IMG/VR virus record: IMGVR_UViG_3300025437_000664
Location: 1-20,855 of that record
Length of the DNA stretch: 20,855 nt
Reading direction: 5' to 3' (one strand)
Source of the DNA: a virus
Position numbers and translations under genes: made by a program. This document shows, in pieces, positions 1-6,787 of the stretch (position 1 is its first letter; the number at the start of each line of letters is the position of its first letter). The notes under the pieces were generated by a model. That model ran no database searches. It worked only from the letters and a program-made list of their open reading frames with translations, and was not told the origin of the DNA.

Positions 1-264
1 CAACGTGGTATTTACTTTAGTCCACTTTATAATAATACCAATGAATTTCTCCGTAAAGAAATTACAGATAAAGATTTGGTAAAGTCGTTTGATACCAGTG
101 AAGAAGCATTGTCTACCATTTGGAAAACAAAGTATGCCAAAGGTCGTATTCGGCAATTACAGAAAAAAGGCAATGTTTCATATGAAACTCTTTTCTATGA
201 TGATTTGATTTACCTATCATGGGAAGAAACCAAAGCAAAATATTTACCACAAGTTGGTCGATAA
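1..264 (+). CDS. Unknown phage protein, 5' end outside window
   Basis: The reading frame is open from base 1 to a TAA at 262-264, so the first codons lie upstream of the window. The visible 87 residues are mixed charged and aromatic, rich in Lys, Tyr and Trp, without a signal peptide, membrane segment or motif I recognise. A TTG at 76 could be taken as a start, but the coding-like sequence continues upstream of it without a stop, so an internal start is unlikely. A sigma70-type promoter follows directly after the stop, so this gene probably ends its transcription unit or is read through. No function is assigned. Confidence 0.6.
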   Translation, partial: QRGIYFSPLYNNTNEFLRKEITDKDLVKSFDTSEEALSTIWKTKYAKGRIRQLQKKGNVSYETLFYDDLIYLSWEETKAKYLPQVGR

Positions 265-268
265 ATGC

Positions 269-298
269 TTGACAAACACACATACATAATGATATGAT
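269..298 (+). promoter_or_regulatory. Sigma70-type promoter for the winged-helix gene
   Basis: TTGACA at 269-274, an 18-bp spacer and TATGAT at 293-298 match the host sigma70 consensus closely. Predicted transcription start is about 305, giving a leader of about 45 nt to the ATG at 351. This suggests early expression by host polymerase. Confidence 0.75.
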
Positions 299-350
299 GT
301 GAGAACTTGCAACACGCAAGGATTTTTTAACTTTACTATGGAGTATTACT

Positions 351-614
351 ATGAGCAATTTATCTGCTAAAGAAAAGATGTTGAACGCTTTACAACAACC
401 TTCTGGTTACAACACTTTTACTGTCAAACAAGCACAACGCCGTTTCGGCATTACCAATGTTACCGCCCGCATTGACGAACTCCGTCAAGAAGGTCATGTA
501 ATCTACACCAACAAGAAAACTGTTGATGGTAAGAAAGTTGCTTTCTATCGTATGGGTAAGCCAACTAAGGGTTTAGTTAAGGCTGCACTCAAAGCTGGTT
601 ATTCATTAGCTTAA
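351..614 (+). CDS. Small winged helix-turn-helix DNA-binding protein
   Basis: This 87-residue basic protein has a helix-turn-helix-like stretch at about residues 24-45 (TVKQAQRRFGITNVTARIDE), followed by a wing-like segment (GHVIYTNKK ... KVAFYRMG) typical of small winged-helix folds. It ends in a Lys-rich helix. The start is supported by a GGAG ribosome-binding site a few bases upstream. It is a single-gene unit with its own strong promoter and a perfect rho-independent terminator, as expected for an early-expressed regulator or host-takeover protein. Its target is unknown. The HTH call rests on pattern, not on a database match. Confidence 0.65.
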   Translation: MSNLSAKEKMLNALQQPSGYNTFTVKQAQRRFGITNVTARIDELRQEGHVIYTNKKTVDGKKVAFYRMGKPTKGLVKAALKAGYSLA

Positions 615-624
615 TCTGTGTGTT

Positions 625-647
625 GGGGGACTTCGGTCCCCCTTTTT
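625..647 (+). terminator. Rho-independent terminator with UUCG tetraloop
   Basis: A 7-bp GGGGGAC/GTCCCCC stem closes a TTCG tetraloop and is followed directly by TTTTT. It begins ten bases after the stop of the winged-helix gene, so it ends that transcript before the replication block. Confidence 0.9.
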
Positions 648-664
648 AAATTATCGGAGCACAA

Positions 665-1483
665 ATGGAAATTTCAATTAAAAAAGAAGATTTACAAACA
701 AAGAGTCTGTTTGTAGCAACCCCAATGTATGGCGGCCAAAATCACGGTCTCTATATGAAAGCCTGCCTTGATTTACAAGGTATGTGTATGCAGTATGGCG
801 TACAAATCAAATTCTCATTCTTATTCAATGAGTCCCTAATTACACGAGCAAGAAACTATCTTGTTGACGAATTTATCCATCGTTCCGATTGCACTCATAT
901 GTTGTTTATCGATTCTGATATTCATTTCAATCCACAAGATGTAATCGCTTTATTGGCTATGGACAAAGACGTATCAGGCGGTCCTTATCCTAAGAAAGCA
1001 ATTAAGTGGAAATCTGTTAAGACAGCAATCAAAAAGAATCCTGATATTGATGCTGACCTTTTGGCAAAAGTAACAGGTGATTATGTTTTCAATCCTGTTA
1101 AAGGTACGGCACAATTTACTGTGTCTGAACCACTTGAAGTATTAGAAATTGGTACTGGCTTCATGATGATTAAGCGTGAAGTATTTGCTAAAATGCAAGA
1201 AGCATATCCAATGATTCGATACAAACCAGACCACGTTGGTCAGGCACACTTTGATGGTTCTCGTTACATTCATGCCTTCTTTGATACTGTAATTGATTCC
1301 AAAGATTCTATTACAGGCGGAGGTTCAGACCGTTACTTATCAGAAGATTATATGTTCTGTCAGATGTGGCGTAAAATCGGTGGTACAATCCATCTCTGTC
1401 CATGGATGAGAACATCTCATATTGGAACTTATCACTTCCAAGGAGATATGCCGGCTGTTGCTAATTATGTCGGAGAAATGTAA
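665..1483 (+). CDS. GT-A-like glycosyltransferase
   Basis: This 272-residue protein starts behind a GGAG site. It has an N-terminal beta strand reading LFVATPMYGG, the segment ESLITRARN (about 56-64) and a metal-binding DxD-type motif, FIDSD (Asp83-Ser84-Asp85), as in family-2-like and Anp1-like GT-A glycosyltransferases. The segment SEDYMFCQMWRKIGG near the C-terminus resembles the late acidic motif (xED) of that fold. No signal peptide or membrane segment is seen, so it should act in the cytoplasm. Sugar donor and acceptor (phage DNA, virion protein or host glycan) cannot be read from sequence. Its stop overlaps the start of a 38-aa gene, so it heads the plus-strand block that carries the replication genes. 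Confidence 0.7.
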   Translation: MEISIKKEDLQTKSLFVATPMYGGQNHGLYMKACLDLQGMCMQYGVQIKFSFLFNESLITRARNYLVDEFIHRSDCTHMLFIDSDIHFNPQDVIALLAMDKDVSGGPYPKKAIKWKSVKTAIKKNPDIDADLLAKVTGDYVFNPVKGTAQFTVSEPLEVLEIGTGFMMIKREVFAKMQEAYPMIRYKPDHVGQAHFDGSRYIHAFFDTVIDSKDSITGGGSDRYLSEDYMFCQMWRKIGGTIHLCPWMRTSHIGTYHFQGDMPAVANYVGEM

Positions 1484-1599
1484 TGTATAACATTGAAAAA
1501 CTAAGAGAATTGTTGCGTAAGATTCCTTATCGTGCAATTCCAGCAAATACTGTTTCTAGTATTGAAACAATTCGAGATTTATATCGTAAGGAAAAGTAA
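1483..1599 (+). CDS. 38-aa basic peptide, unknown
   Basis: The ATG overlaps the TAA of the glycosyltransferase (TAATG), and its own TAA overlaps the next ATG in the same way, the coupling pattern used throughout this block. The peptide is Arg/Lys-rich with two predicted short helices separated by the segment IPYRAIPAN. It shows no signal peptide and no recognised motif. The double overlap and coding-like composition support it as a real gene; its function is unknown. Confidence 0.55.
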   Translation: MYNIEKLRELLRKIPYRAIPANTVSSIETIRDLYRKEK

Positions 1600-2165
1600 T
1601 GAGAACACTTGATGGTAAAAATACTGTGCATGAGCCGCCAGAAGATTGGATGAAACAACATTTAGAAAGTAATTTTAAAACAATGGCTAATACTACATGG
1701 AGATATGATTATGAAAAGAATACTGTCACCAATGAACCTTATACATTAAGATTACATGATAATTCAGTAAAAACATCTTATGGTCCGGCAGATTATCAAT
1801 TTGAACATTCTTCTGTTGATAAAGTAAAGGCATCACAGATTGCAACCACAGGTGGTCGTAAATTTGATGGCGGTAAATTGCAGTATGGTTTAGTGCCACC
1901 AAATGCACTTAAAGCAACAGTAGAGATTTTAACTTTTGGTGCAGAGAAGTATGAACCGGATAATTGGAAAAAAGTACCAGATTCCAAGCGTAGATATTTT
2001 GATGCTGCACAACGGCATCTGTGGGCTTGGAAATCTGGTGAACAAAATGACCAAGAAACTGGTAAGAATCACTTGGCACATGCGCTGTGCTGCTTGATGT
2101 TTTTGTACGAACATGATACAATTAATTTTTTAGATAATGGAGAAGTAAATGAAGCTGTCAAATGA
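1599..2165 (+). CDS. dATP/dGTP diphosphohydrolase N-terminal domain protein (DUF5664-like)
   Basis: The C-terminal part (about residues 86-175) carries the pattern of the phage dATP/dGTP diphosphohydrolase N-terminal family: RKFDGGKLQYGLVPPNAL, then FGAEKYEPDNW, then a helical HLAHALCCLMFLYEHD. These all-alpha MazG-like enzymes are proposed to hydrolyse dNTPs to dNMP and pyrophosphate. Residues 1-85 look variable and low in motifs. The gene overlaps the start of gp45 by 17 bases, placing it directly upstream of the replication genes, which fits a role in nucleotide pools. Substrate is inferred from the family only. Confidence 0.65.
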   Translation: MRTLDGKNTVHEPPEDWMKQHLESNFKTMANTTWRYDYEKNTVTNEPYTLRLHDNSVKTSYGPADYQFEHSSVDKVKASQIATTGGRKFDGGKLQYGLVPPNALKATVEILTFGAEKYEPDNWKKVPDSKRRYFDAAQRHLWAWKSGEQNDQETGKNHLAHALCCLMFLYEHDTINFLDNGEVNEAVK

Positions 2166-2823
2166 AACCCTCGTAGTACTTAAAAACTTTGCTACAATCA
2201 ATCAAGGTTTAAAGTTTAAAAAAGGCAATACACTAAAAACCATTTCTGGTTCTAAGAATGTTATGGCTGAAGCAGAAATCAAAGATGCTTTTGATGATGA
2301 GTTTTGTGTTGAAGATTTGAATGAATTCTTATCAGTACATTCTTTGTTTAAAGACAAAGCAGAATTGGTATTTGATGAGAAGAATATCAACTTTCAAAAT
2401 GGTCGTCAGAAAATTAAGTATCGTAAAACTGCCGATTCAATGATTACTGTTGCACCAGAAAAAACTTTAAATCTTCCTACTAAGGATGTTGAGTTTACAT
2501 TGACAGCAGAAGATTACGAGTGGATTCTAAAGACTTGTTCAGTATTGAAGTCTCCTAATATTGCCGTTGAATCTGATGGCGATAAAATTCAAATCGTTAC
2601 TTTTGACCAAGACAATGATGCTGCACATACCAATTCACTTGAAATTGGCACAGGCGATGGCAAGAAGTATAAGATTGTTTATAACACAGACAATTTCAAA
2701 ATGATTCCTGGCACTTATTCTGCCGTAATCTCCTTCAAAGGTCTAACCCATTTCACCAATACAAAAGATAAGATTCAGTATTGGATCGCAAATGAGAAAA
2801 AAGGCACAGTAGTACCTGCCTAA
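2149..2823 (+). CDS. 45: Sliding clamp (T4 gp45 type)
   Basis: This is the DNA polymerase processivity clamp, which forms a ring on DNA, is loaded by gp44/gp62 and in T4 also activates late transcription. At 224 residues it is close to T4 gp45 (228). The N-terminus MKLSNETLVVLKNFATINQG closely resembles that of T4 gp45 as I know it. The segment GDGKKYKIVYNTDNFKMIPG (about 168-187) matches the conserved strand near the end of gp45. The start lies behind GGAGAAGT inside the upstream gene and is decided by the T4-like N-terminus. The stop overlaps the next ATG. With TATAAATA late promoters in the window, clamp-dependent late transcription is expected. Confidence 0.95.
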   Translation: MKLSNETLVVLKNFATINQGLKFKKGNTLKTISGSKNVMAEAEIKDAFDDEFCVEDLNEFLSVHSLFKDKAELVFDEKNINFQNGRQKIKYRKTADSMITVAPEKTLNLPTKDVEFTLTAEDYEWILKTCSVLKSPNIAVESDGDKIQIVTFDQDNDAAHTNSLEIGTGDGKKYKIVYNTDNFKMIPGTYSAVISFKGLTHFTNTKDKIQYWIANEKKGTVVPA

Positions 2824-3422
2824 TGGAACCTTTAGTTATTGATGATTTTCTTCCGGTGGAATTTCAAGATTCCATCGTAAGATTATTAACTAGTCATGAG
2901 TTTCCTTGGACTTTCTTTCCTTGGTCTGTAAGTGAATATCCTTTGGATGAACATTATTATATTGATGAACCATTCAAAGAGCATATTCAGTTCCGTCATA
3001 TGTTTGCTCGTGATGGTGAAATTGAAAGTAAATTCTTTCAATACATTGCACCTCTAATTGCTGAGTATCAACAAAGAATGGGAGAGACGGATACTTTCCT
3101 ACAAAGAATCAAAGCCAATCTTTTACTACCACAAGCAGGACCAACAAGACAACAACCTCATACTGATGGTATGCGTCTGCTTGATGGTGTTTATAATAGT
3201 GTTGGCAGAAAAACATTATTGTACTATGTAAATGATGCAGATGGTGATACAATCTTTTATGATAAGTATTTTCTAGGTGAACCTCTTGGTCTTATAAAAG
3301 AACATTCGAGAGTTACACCAAAGAAAGGCAGAGCAGTTATATTTGATTCAAATCTAATTCACGGAGGAAATTGTCCAAAGAATTCAGATTATAGAATGGT
3401 AGTAAATTGTGTTTTATCTTAA
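2823..3422 (+). CDS. 2-oxoglutarate/Fe(II)-dependent dioxygenase
   Basis: The 199-residue protein carries the iron-binding facial triad in the usual order: His113-x-Asp115 (QPHTDG) and His180 (SNLIHGG), followed by Arg191 (DYRMVVN), which would bind 2-oxoglutarate. Between them lie the double-stranded beta-helix strands TLLYYVND and GRAVIFDS. Family members hydroxylate proteins, nucleic-acid bases or small molecules; the substrate here is unknown. The ATG overlaps the gp45 stop (TAATG). The gene sits between the clamp and clamp-loader genes, so it should be transcribed with the replisome genes. It lacks a signal peptide. Confidence 0.85.
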   Translation: MEPLVIDDFLPVEFQDSIVRLLTSHEFPWTFFPWSVSEYPLDEHYYIDEPFKEHIQFRHMFARDGEIESKFFQYIAPLIAEYQQRMGETDTFLQRIKANLLLPQAGPTRQQPHTDGMRLLDGVYNSVGRKTLLYYVNDADGDTIFYDKYFLGEPLGLIKEHSRVTPKKGRAVIFDSNLIHGGNCPKNSDYRMVVNCVLS

Positions 3423-3442
3423 TTATATTATGGGAGTTTTGA

Positions 3443-4378
3443 ATGAGCGAGCATTTATTATGGGTGGAGAAGTATAGGCCACAACGGGTGGAAGACTGTA
3501 TCTTGCCAGATGCAATTAAATCCACCTTTCAAGAGTATGTCAATCGAAAAGAAATACCAAACCTACTATTATCGGGTTCTGCCGGCGTTGGCAAGACTAC
3601 GATTGCAAAAGCCCTCTGTGAAGAAATTGGTTGCGACTATATTGTTATCAATGGTTCTGATGAGTCTGGTATTGATGTTCTTCGTACTAAAATCAAAAGT
3701 TATGCTTCATCGGTTTCTCTCATGGGTGGTCGCAAAGTCATCATCATAGATGAGGCAGACTATCTTAATCCTAATTCAACTCAACCAGCGTTGCGAGGTG
3801 CAATTGAAGAATATTCTTCCAACTGTTCGTTTATCTTTACCTGTAATTTTAAAAATCGTATTATCGATCCGATCCACTCTCGTTGTTCTGTTATCGATTT
3901 TAAAATCAACGGTTCTAAACAAAAGATGGCTGCAGCATTCTTTAAAAGAGTTGAATGGATTTTGGAACAAGAAAAAGTTCCTTATGACAAATCTGTTGTC
4001 GCCGCAGTCGTTACAAAACATTTTCCGGACAATCGTAGGGTTCTTAATGAACTTCAAAGATATGCCGTTTCTGGAAGTATCGATACTGGTATTCTTTCCT
4101 CTGTTGCTGATATACAACTTAGCGAGTTGGTTACATCGTTAAAAGAAAAAGATTTTGGTTCTGTTCGTAAATGGGTTACAAATAATTTAGATAATGATCC
4201 TGTTAAAATTTATCGTAAGTTATATGAAAGTCTTTATGAATCTTTAAAACCAAATTCTGTGCCACAATTGGTACTTCATTTGGCAAAATATCAATATCAA
4301 GCAGCATTTGTTCCAGACCACGAACTGAATATGGTGGCTTGCCTCACAGAAATTATGGTGGACTGTGAGTTCAAATAA
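3443..4378 (+). CDS. 44: Clamp loader large subunit (T4 gp44 type)
   Basis: This AAA+ ATPase opens and loads the gp45 clamp together with gp62. It is 311 residues long, against 319 in T4. Visible motifs are the N-terminal LLWVEKYRP box (about 5-13), Walker A GSAGVGKT (45-52), Walker B IIIDEAD (100-106), sensor 1 region FTCNFKNRI and the SRC motif (146-148) that gives the arginine finger to the neighbouring subunit. The start has a GGGAG site. The stop overlaps the gp62 start, keeping the two loader subunits translationally coupled as in T4. Confidence 0.96.
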   Translation: MSEHLLWVEKYRPQRVEDCILPDAIKSTFQEYVNRKEIPNLLLSGSAGVGKTTIAKALCEEIGCDYIVINGSDESGIDVLRTKIKSYASSVSLMGGRKVIIIDEADYLNPNSTQPALRGAIEEYSSNCSFIFTCNFKNRIIDPIHSRCSVIDFKINGSKQKMAAAFFKRVEWILEQEKVPYDKSVVAAVVTKHFPDNRRVLNELQRYAVSGSIDTGILSSVADIQLSELVTSLKEKDFGSVRKWVTNNLDNDPVKIYRKLYESLYESLKPNSVPQLVLHLAKYQYQAAFVPDHELNMVACLTEIMVDCEFK

Positions 4379-4767
4379 TGCCAGATTTATTCAAAGAGAT
4401 TGTACCTTCAATCTTACAAACTAAGAAAAATCCATTCCAAGATGAACATGATTATAAAGATTATGTACCTTTTGTAGTCAATCGAGCCTTGTCATTTCAC
4501 CAAGACTGTGTTCTATATGCCAACGAGATGAACATCAATCCAGCGTTGGATAAAGATATGCAGTATTTGTTTTATCTAAATACTATCAGGTCAATGAAAC
4601 GGAAATTCCAACCGTGGCAGAAAACATTGGCCGACAAAGATATAGAAGCCGTTAAAAAATACTTTGGATATAATAGTCAAAAGGCCAAAGAAGCTTTGCG
4701 TATTCTAAATGATGACCAAATCGCTGAAATAAGAACAATTACAGAAAAAGGCGGAGTGACCAAGTAA
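4378..4767 (+). CDS. 62: Clamp loader small subunit (T4 gp62 type)
   Basis: The 129-residue protein lies exactly where gp62 is expected, between gp44 and RegA, with one-base overlaps at both ends. It begins with a segment LFKEIVPSILQTKK and contains the helical stretch YLFYLNTIRSMKRKFQPW, which fit phage clamp-loader small subunits. It lacks any ATPase motif, as expected for the non-catalytic A-position subunit. It is clearly shorter than T4 gp62 (187 residues), so the collar-forming part may be reduced. Identification rests on synteny and partial pattern similarity. Confidence 0.85.
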   Translation: MPDLFKEIVPSILQTKKNPFQDEHDYKDYVPFVVNRALSFHQDCVLYANEMNINPALDKDMQYLFYLNTIRSMKRKFQPWQKTLADKDIEAVKKYFGYNSQKAKEALRILNDDQIAEIRTITEKGGVTK

Positions 4768-5174
4768 TGATTTCAATTATAGATTTAGTTGAAGTTACAT
4801 TAGGTGAAAAAGATGATTTCTTGAAGGTTCGTGAAACTCTTACACGCATCGGTGTAGCTTCCAAAAAAGACAGAATCCTGTACCAATCATGCCATATCTT
4901 GCACAAGCAAGGTAAGTATTACATCGTACACTTTAAAGAACTGTTTGCTTTAGATGGTAAACCTACTGATATCTCAGAAAATGACTTGTCTCGCAGGAAT
5001 GCCATTGCCAAGTTGTTACAAGATTGGGGATTGGTAAAAGTGGTAAATCAAAAACAGATTGAAACACCAGCACCAATCTTTCTTTCCCAAATTAAGATCC
5101 TGTCTCATAAAGAGAAGGATGGTTGGGAATTGACACCAAAATACAATATTGGTAAGAAACCAGGTTCTTATTGA
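4767..5174 (+). CDS. regA: RegA translational repressor
   Basis: RegA binds near the start codons of many phage early mRNAs and blocks translation. The 135-residue product (T4 RegA has 122) begins MISIIDLVEVTLGEKDDFLKVRETLTRIG, split here as the strand IIDLVEV and the helix DDFLKVRETLTRIGV. It also contains SCHILHKQGKYYIVHFKELFALDGK, covering the family's conserved strand-turn-FKELF region (about 50-72). It follows gp62 with a one-base overlap, the classic 44-62-regA order. The C-terminal 20 or so residues are longer than in T4. The TGA lies inside a promoter that serves hsp20. Confidence 0.93.
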   Translation: MISIIDLVEVTLGEKDDFLKVRETLTRIGVASKKDRILYQSCHILHKQGKYYIVHFKELFALDGKPTDISENDLSRRNAIAKLLQDWGLVKVVNQKQIETPAPIFLSQIKILSHKEKDGWELTPKYNIGKKPGSY

Positions 5175-5200
5175 CAAAGTAGTATAAATACTGATACAAT
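5171..5200 (+). promoter_or_regulatory. Sigma70-type promoter upstream of hsp20
   Basis: TTGACA at 5171-5176 overlaps the regA stop; after an 18-bp spacer comes TACAAT at 5195-5200. Predicted start is near 5207, about 55 nt before the hsp20 ATG. It overlaps a late-type box at 5183-5190. Confidence 0.55.
5183..5190 (+). promoter_or_regulatory. T4-type late promoter upstream of hsp20
   Basis: An exact TATAAATA box, the T4 late consensus read by the gp55 sigma factor with gp45 and gp33, lies 72 bases before the hsp20 ATG. It sits inside the spacer of a sigma70-type promoter, so hsp20 may be transcribed both early and late. Confidence 0.6.
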
Positions 5201-5261
5201 TATGTGCCGTGCTCATTTGAGGCGGCAGTTTTGATAACCTCGCTTAAATTAAGGAGAAAAT

Positions 5262-5729
5262 ATGACAAGCGCAACTTTATCTTTATTCCCACAATGGGCT
5301 TCCCTCCATAAGTCTTTGGATCCATTCACAGTTGGTTTTGATGATGTATTAGACCAAATCCGTGATATCTCTGAGACAGTCGCCAAGGCAACACCTGGTT
5401 ACCCTCCATATAACATCAAACAAGTCAAAGAAAACAAGTATGTCATTGAAATGGCAGTTGCTGGTTTTGCTAAGACGGACATTGAAGTTACCTTAGAAGG
5501 TAATAAGTTGGTTATCCGTGGTGCAGCTGTTGAAAGTGATGAAGATCCATCTAGTTTCATTTATAAAGGCATTGCTAATCGCAGTTTCAATCGTACCTTT
5601 ACTCTTGCCGATAAGGTAGAGATTAAAGATGCCGAAATTGCAAATGGTATGCTTAAAGTCTGGCTAGAAAATATGGTAAAAGCACAGGATATGGTGAAGA
5701 AGATTGCCGTAAAATCCAAAGATGAATAA
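5262..5729 (+). CDS. hsp20: Small heat-shock protein, Hsp20/IbpA family
   Basis: An ATP-independent holdase chaperone of 155 residues. The alpha-crystallin domain covers about residues 40-140, with strands YVIEMAVAGF and KLVIRGAAV and the family signature A-x-x-x-N-G-x-L in AEIANGMLKVWLE (about 125-137). The N-terminal PPYNIKQVKENKY resembles the IbpA start of the domain. A strong AAGGAGAA site precedes the ATG. Hsp20 genes are frequent in T4-like cyanophages and related aquatic phages, where a role in folding capsid proteins or protecting host proteins is suggested. Position behind a combined early/late promoter supports prolonged expression. Confidence 0.93.
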   Translation: MTSATLSLFPQWASLHKSLDPFTVGFDDVLDQIRDISETVAKATPGYPPYNIKQVKENKYVIEMAVAGFAKTDIEVTLEGNKLVIRGAAVESDEDPSSFIYKGIANRSFNRTFTLADKVEIKDAEIANGMLKVWLENMVKAQDMVKKIAVKSKDE

Positions 5730-5787
5730 CTGGTGGCCCGTTACCGATGAGGAATGGGAACAGTTAAATTATCCGGTTGGCAAATAA
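5722..5787 (+). CDS. Possible 21-aa peptide after hsp20
   Basis: An ATG eight bases before the end of hsp20 opens a 21-codon frame with three Trp residues and an acidic middle (VTDEEWEQL), closing just before the terminator at 5792. The overlap and the exact fit between hsp20 and the terminator argue for a translated peptide; its size makes the call weak. A paddle of Trp and Glu residues in so short a peptide suggests binding to a partner, which is speculation. Confidence 0.4.
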   Translation: MNNWWPVTDEEWEQLNYPVGK

Positions 5788-5791
5788 TATA

Positions 5792-5817
5792 GGGGGTCTT
5801 GACTGACCCCCATTTTT
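5792..5817 (+). terminator. Rho-independent terminator of the hsp20 unit
   Basis: A 7-bp GGGGGTC/GACCCCC stem (5792-5798 with 5805-5811), a six-base loop and a following A plus TTTTT. The loop and part of the stem also form the -35 box of the next promoter. Confidence 0.88.
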
Positions 5818-5827
5818 GAGTTATAAT
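5799..5827 (+). promoter_or_regulatory. Sigma70 promoter nested in the terminator
   Basis: TTGACT at 5799-5804 lies in the terminator loop; a 17-bp spacer contains the 3' stem and T-tract; TATAAT is at 5822-5827. The predicted start is at about 5834, the first base of the next ATG, so the transcript would be leaderless or nearly so. Confidence 0.75.
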
Positions 5828-5833
5828 TATATC

Positions 5834-6052
5834 ATGAAAAAGAATCTTAGACCTGGTCATACAGGTACCAAAGCCATACTTAAAAAAGTTCGTGCCAAAA
5901 ATGGTACGGATATCTTCTATACCTATTCAAATTGGGCAACCAATGAGATTGACGGTGTAACTTTTCTTCCTGTCGTAAGAGAAATACCTGACCCAAAGAA
6001 AAATCAGGTGGTACATTATATGCGTAAAGATAATATGGAGTATGTGAAATGA
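5834..6052 (+). CDS. 72-aa basic protein, unknown, probably leaderless mRNA
   Basis: The ATG at 5834 is chosen over the upstream in-frame TTG at 5816, because the TTG would lie in the T-tract/promoter, before the transcription start. The product begins MKKNLRPGHTGTKAILKKVR and has strand-like segments (DIFYTYSNW, VTFLPVVREI, VVHYMRK), suggesting a small beta-rich fold. No motif is recognised. It overlaps the next gene by four bases (ATGA) and opens a run of small genes leading to the SpeD-like gene. Confidence 0.7.
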   Translation: MKKNLRPGHTGTKAILKKVRAKNGTDIFYTYSNWATNEIDGVTFLPVVREIPDPKKNQVVHYMRKDNMEYVK

Positions 6053-6252
6053 ATCGTATTGAAATTTGGAATATTAATCAACGCAGATTGTTTGAACCTA
6101 GCAGCAAAGAAGATTTAAAACTTGTTAGAAAATATCTACATGACAATAAATGGGGTAATGATGGTTGTCCTTTCTACTTGGAATGGCCTTACCTAGATAT
6201 ACCTTCAATGTTAAAAGATAAAATCACAAAGTATACTTTGAAAGGATTGTAA
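6049..6252 (+). CDS. 67-aa protein, unknown
   Basis: Coupled to its neighbours by an ATGA overlap upstream and a TAATG overlap downstream. The sequence is charged in the first half (SSKEDLKLVRKYLHDNKWG) and aromatic/hydrophobic in the middle (CPFYLEWPYLDIPSMLKDKI). No signal peptide or membrane segment. Coding-like and positioned in an operon, but not assigned to a family. Confidence 0.65.
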   Translation: MNRIEIWNINQRRLFEPSSKEDLKLVRKYLHDNKWGNDGCPFYLEWPYLDIPSMLKDKITKYTLKGL

Positions 6253-6422
6253 TGGATTGGCTAATGTACTCTGGTTGTAATATTACCTTGAAATTAAATC
6301 CGTTTCATTGGAGAATCTCATTCAAATACAATAAAACCAATGAGGTTTGGGAACAAGATGCTTTGTTGATTGAATTATTACCAATCACTATCCGTGTTTG
6401 GTTCGACAATGGAGAATGGTAA
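6252..6422 (+). CDS. 56-aa protein, unknown
   Basis: This small gene fills the interval between two neighbours with a one-base TAATG overlap at each end. The product has five Trp residues and alternating hydrophobic strands (NITLKLNPFHWRISFKYN and LLIELLPITIRVWFDNGEW), which suggests a small beta-sheet fold. It carries a GGAG just before its end that serves as ribosome-binding site for the SpeD-like gene. Function unknown. Confidence 0.6.
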   Translation: MDWLMYSGCNITLKLNPFHWRISFKYNKTNEVWEQDALLIELLPITIRVWFDNGEW

Positions 6423-6784
6423 TGCAAGGTTGGGGTAAACATATGGTCGTTGATGCCAAAGGGTGCCAATTAGACCGAGCCAGAGATCCTGAATACATCA
6501 GGCATTTTATTAAAGAACTGGTAACACAGATTGAAATGGTACCTTTTGGTGAACCACAAGTGGTACACTTTGCAGATAATACAGAAAAAGCAGGCTTCAC
6601 GGCCATACAGTTAATTGAGACTTCCAATATTATGGCACACTTCTTGGACCATAATGGAGACCTCTACCTTGATGTATTCAGTTGTAAAGACTTTGAAAAT
6701 CAAAGGGTTACGGATTGTCTACAATCTTTCTTTTCTCCTGAAAAGATTTATTATAATATTATTACAAGAGATGCAAGGCGATAA
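6422..6784 (+). CDS. speD: SpeD-like pyruvoyl-dependent decarboxylase (AdoMetDC family)
   Basis: Bacterial SpeD is a self-cleaving enzyme whose new N-terminal pyruvoyl group, made from an internal Ser, decarboxylates S-adenosylmethionine for spermidine synthesis. In this 120-residue protein the key residues keep the spacing known from Thermotoga SpeD: Ser68 (cleavage site), His73 at +5 and Cys88 at +20, in TSNIMAHF ... DVFSCKD. The residues around the serine differ from the usual ESH: Thr67 replaces Glu and Asn69 replaces His. The ATG at 6422 overlaps the upstream stop and follows GGAGAATGG; a GTG at 6398 is rejected. Some phage SpeD homologues are reported to act on arginine or ornithine, so substrate is open. 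Confidence 0.8.
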   Translation: MQGWGKHMVVDAKGCQLDRARDPEYIRHFIKELVTQIEMVPFGEPQVVHFADNTEKAGFTAIQLIETSNIMAHFLDHNGDLYLDVFSCKDFENQRVTDCLQSFFSPEKIYYNIITRDARR

Positions 6785-6787
6785 ATA
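6780..6787 (+). promoter_or_regulatory. Possible late promoter (one mismatch)
   Basis: GATAAATA differs in one position from the T4 late box TATAAATA and lies 64 bases upstream of the SprT-like gene, at the end of the SpeD-like gene. Position is suitable, but the single mismatch in an AT-rich genome makes it weak. Confidence 0.3.

Noticed and set aside
5816-5833. TTG start for the 72-aa gene
   Set aside because: It lies in the terminator T-tract and before the predicted transcription start; the ATG at 5834 fits better.
6398-6421. GTG start for the SpeD-like gene
   Set aside because: It would overlap the upstream 56-aa gene by 24 bases; the ATG at 6422 has the one-base overlap used by its neighbours and a GGAG upstream.
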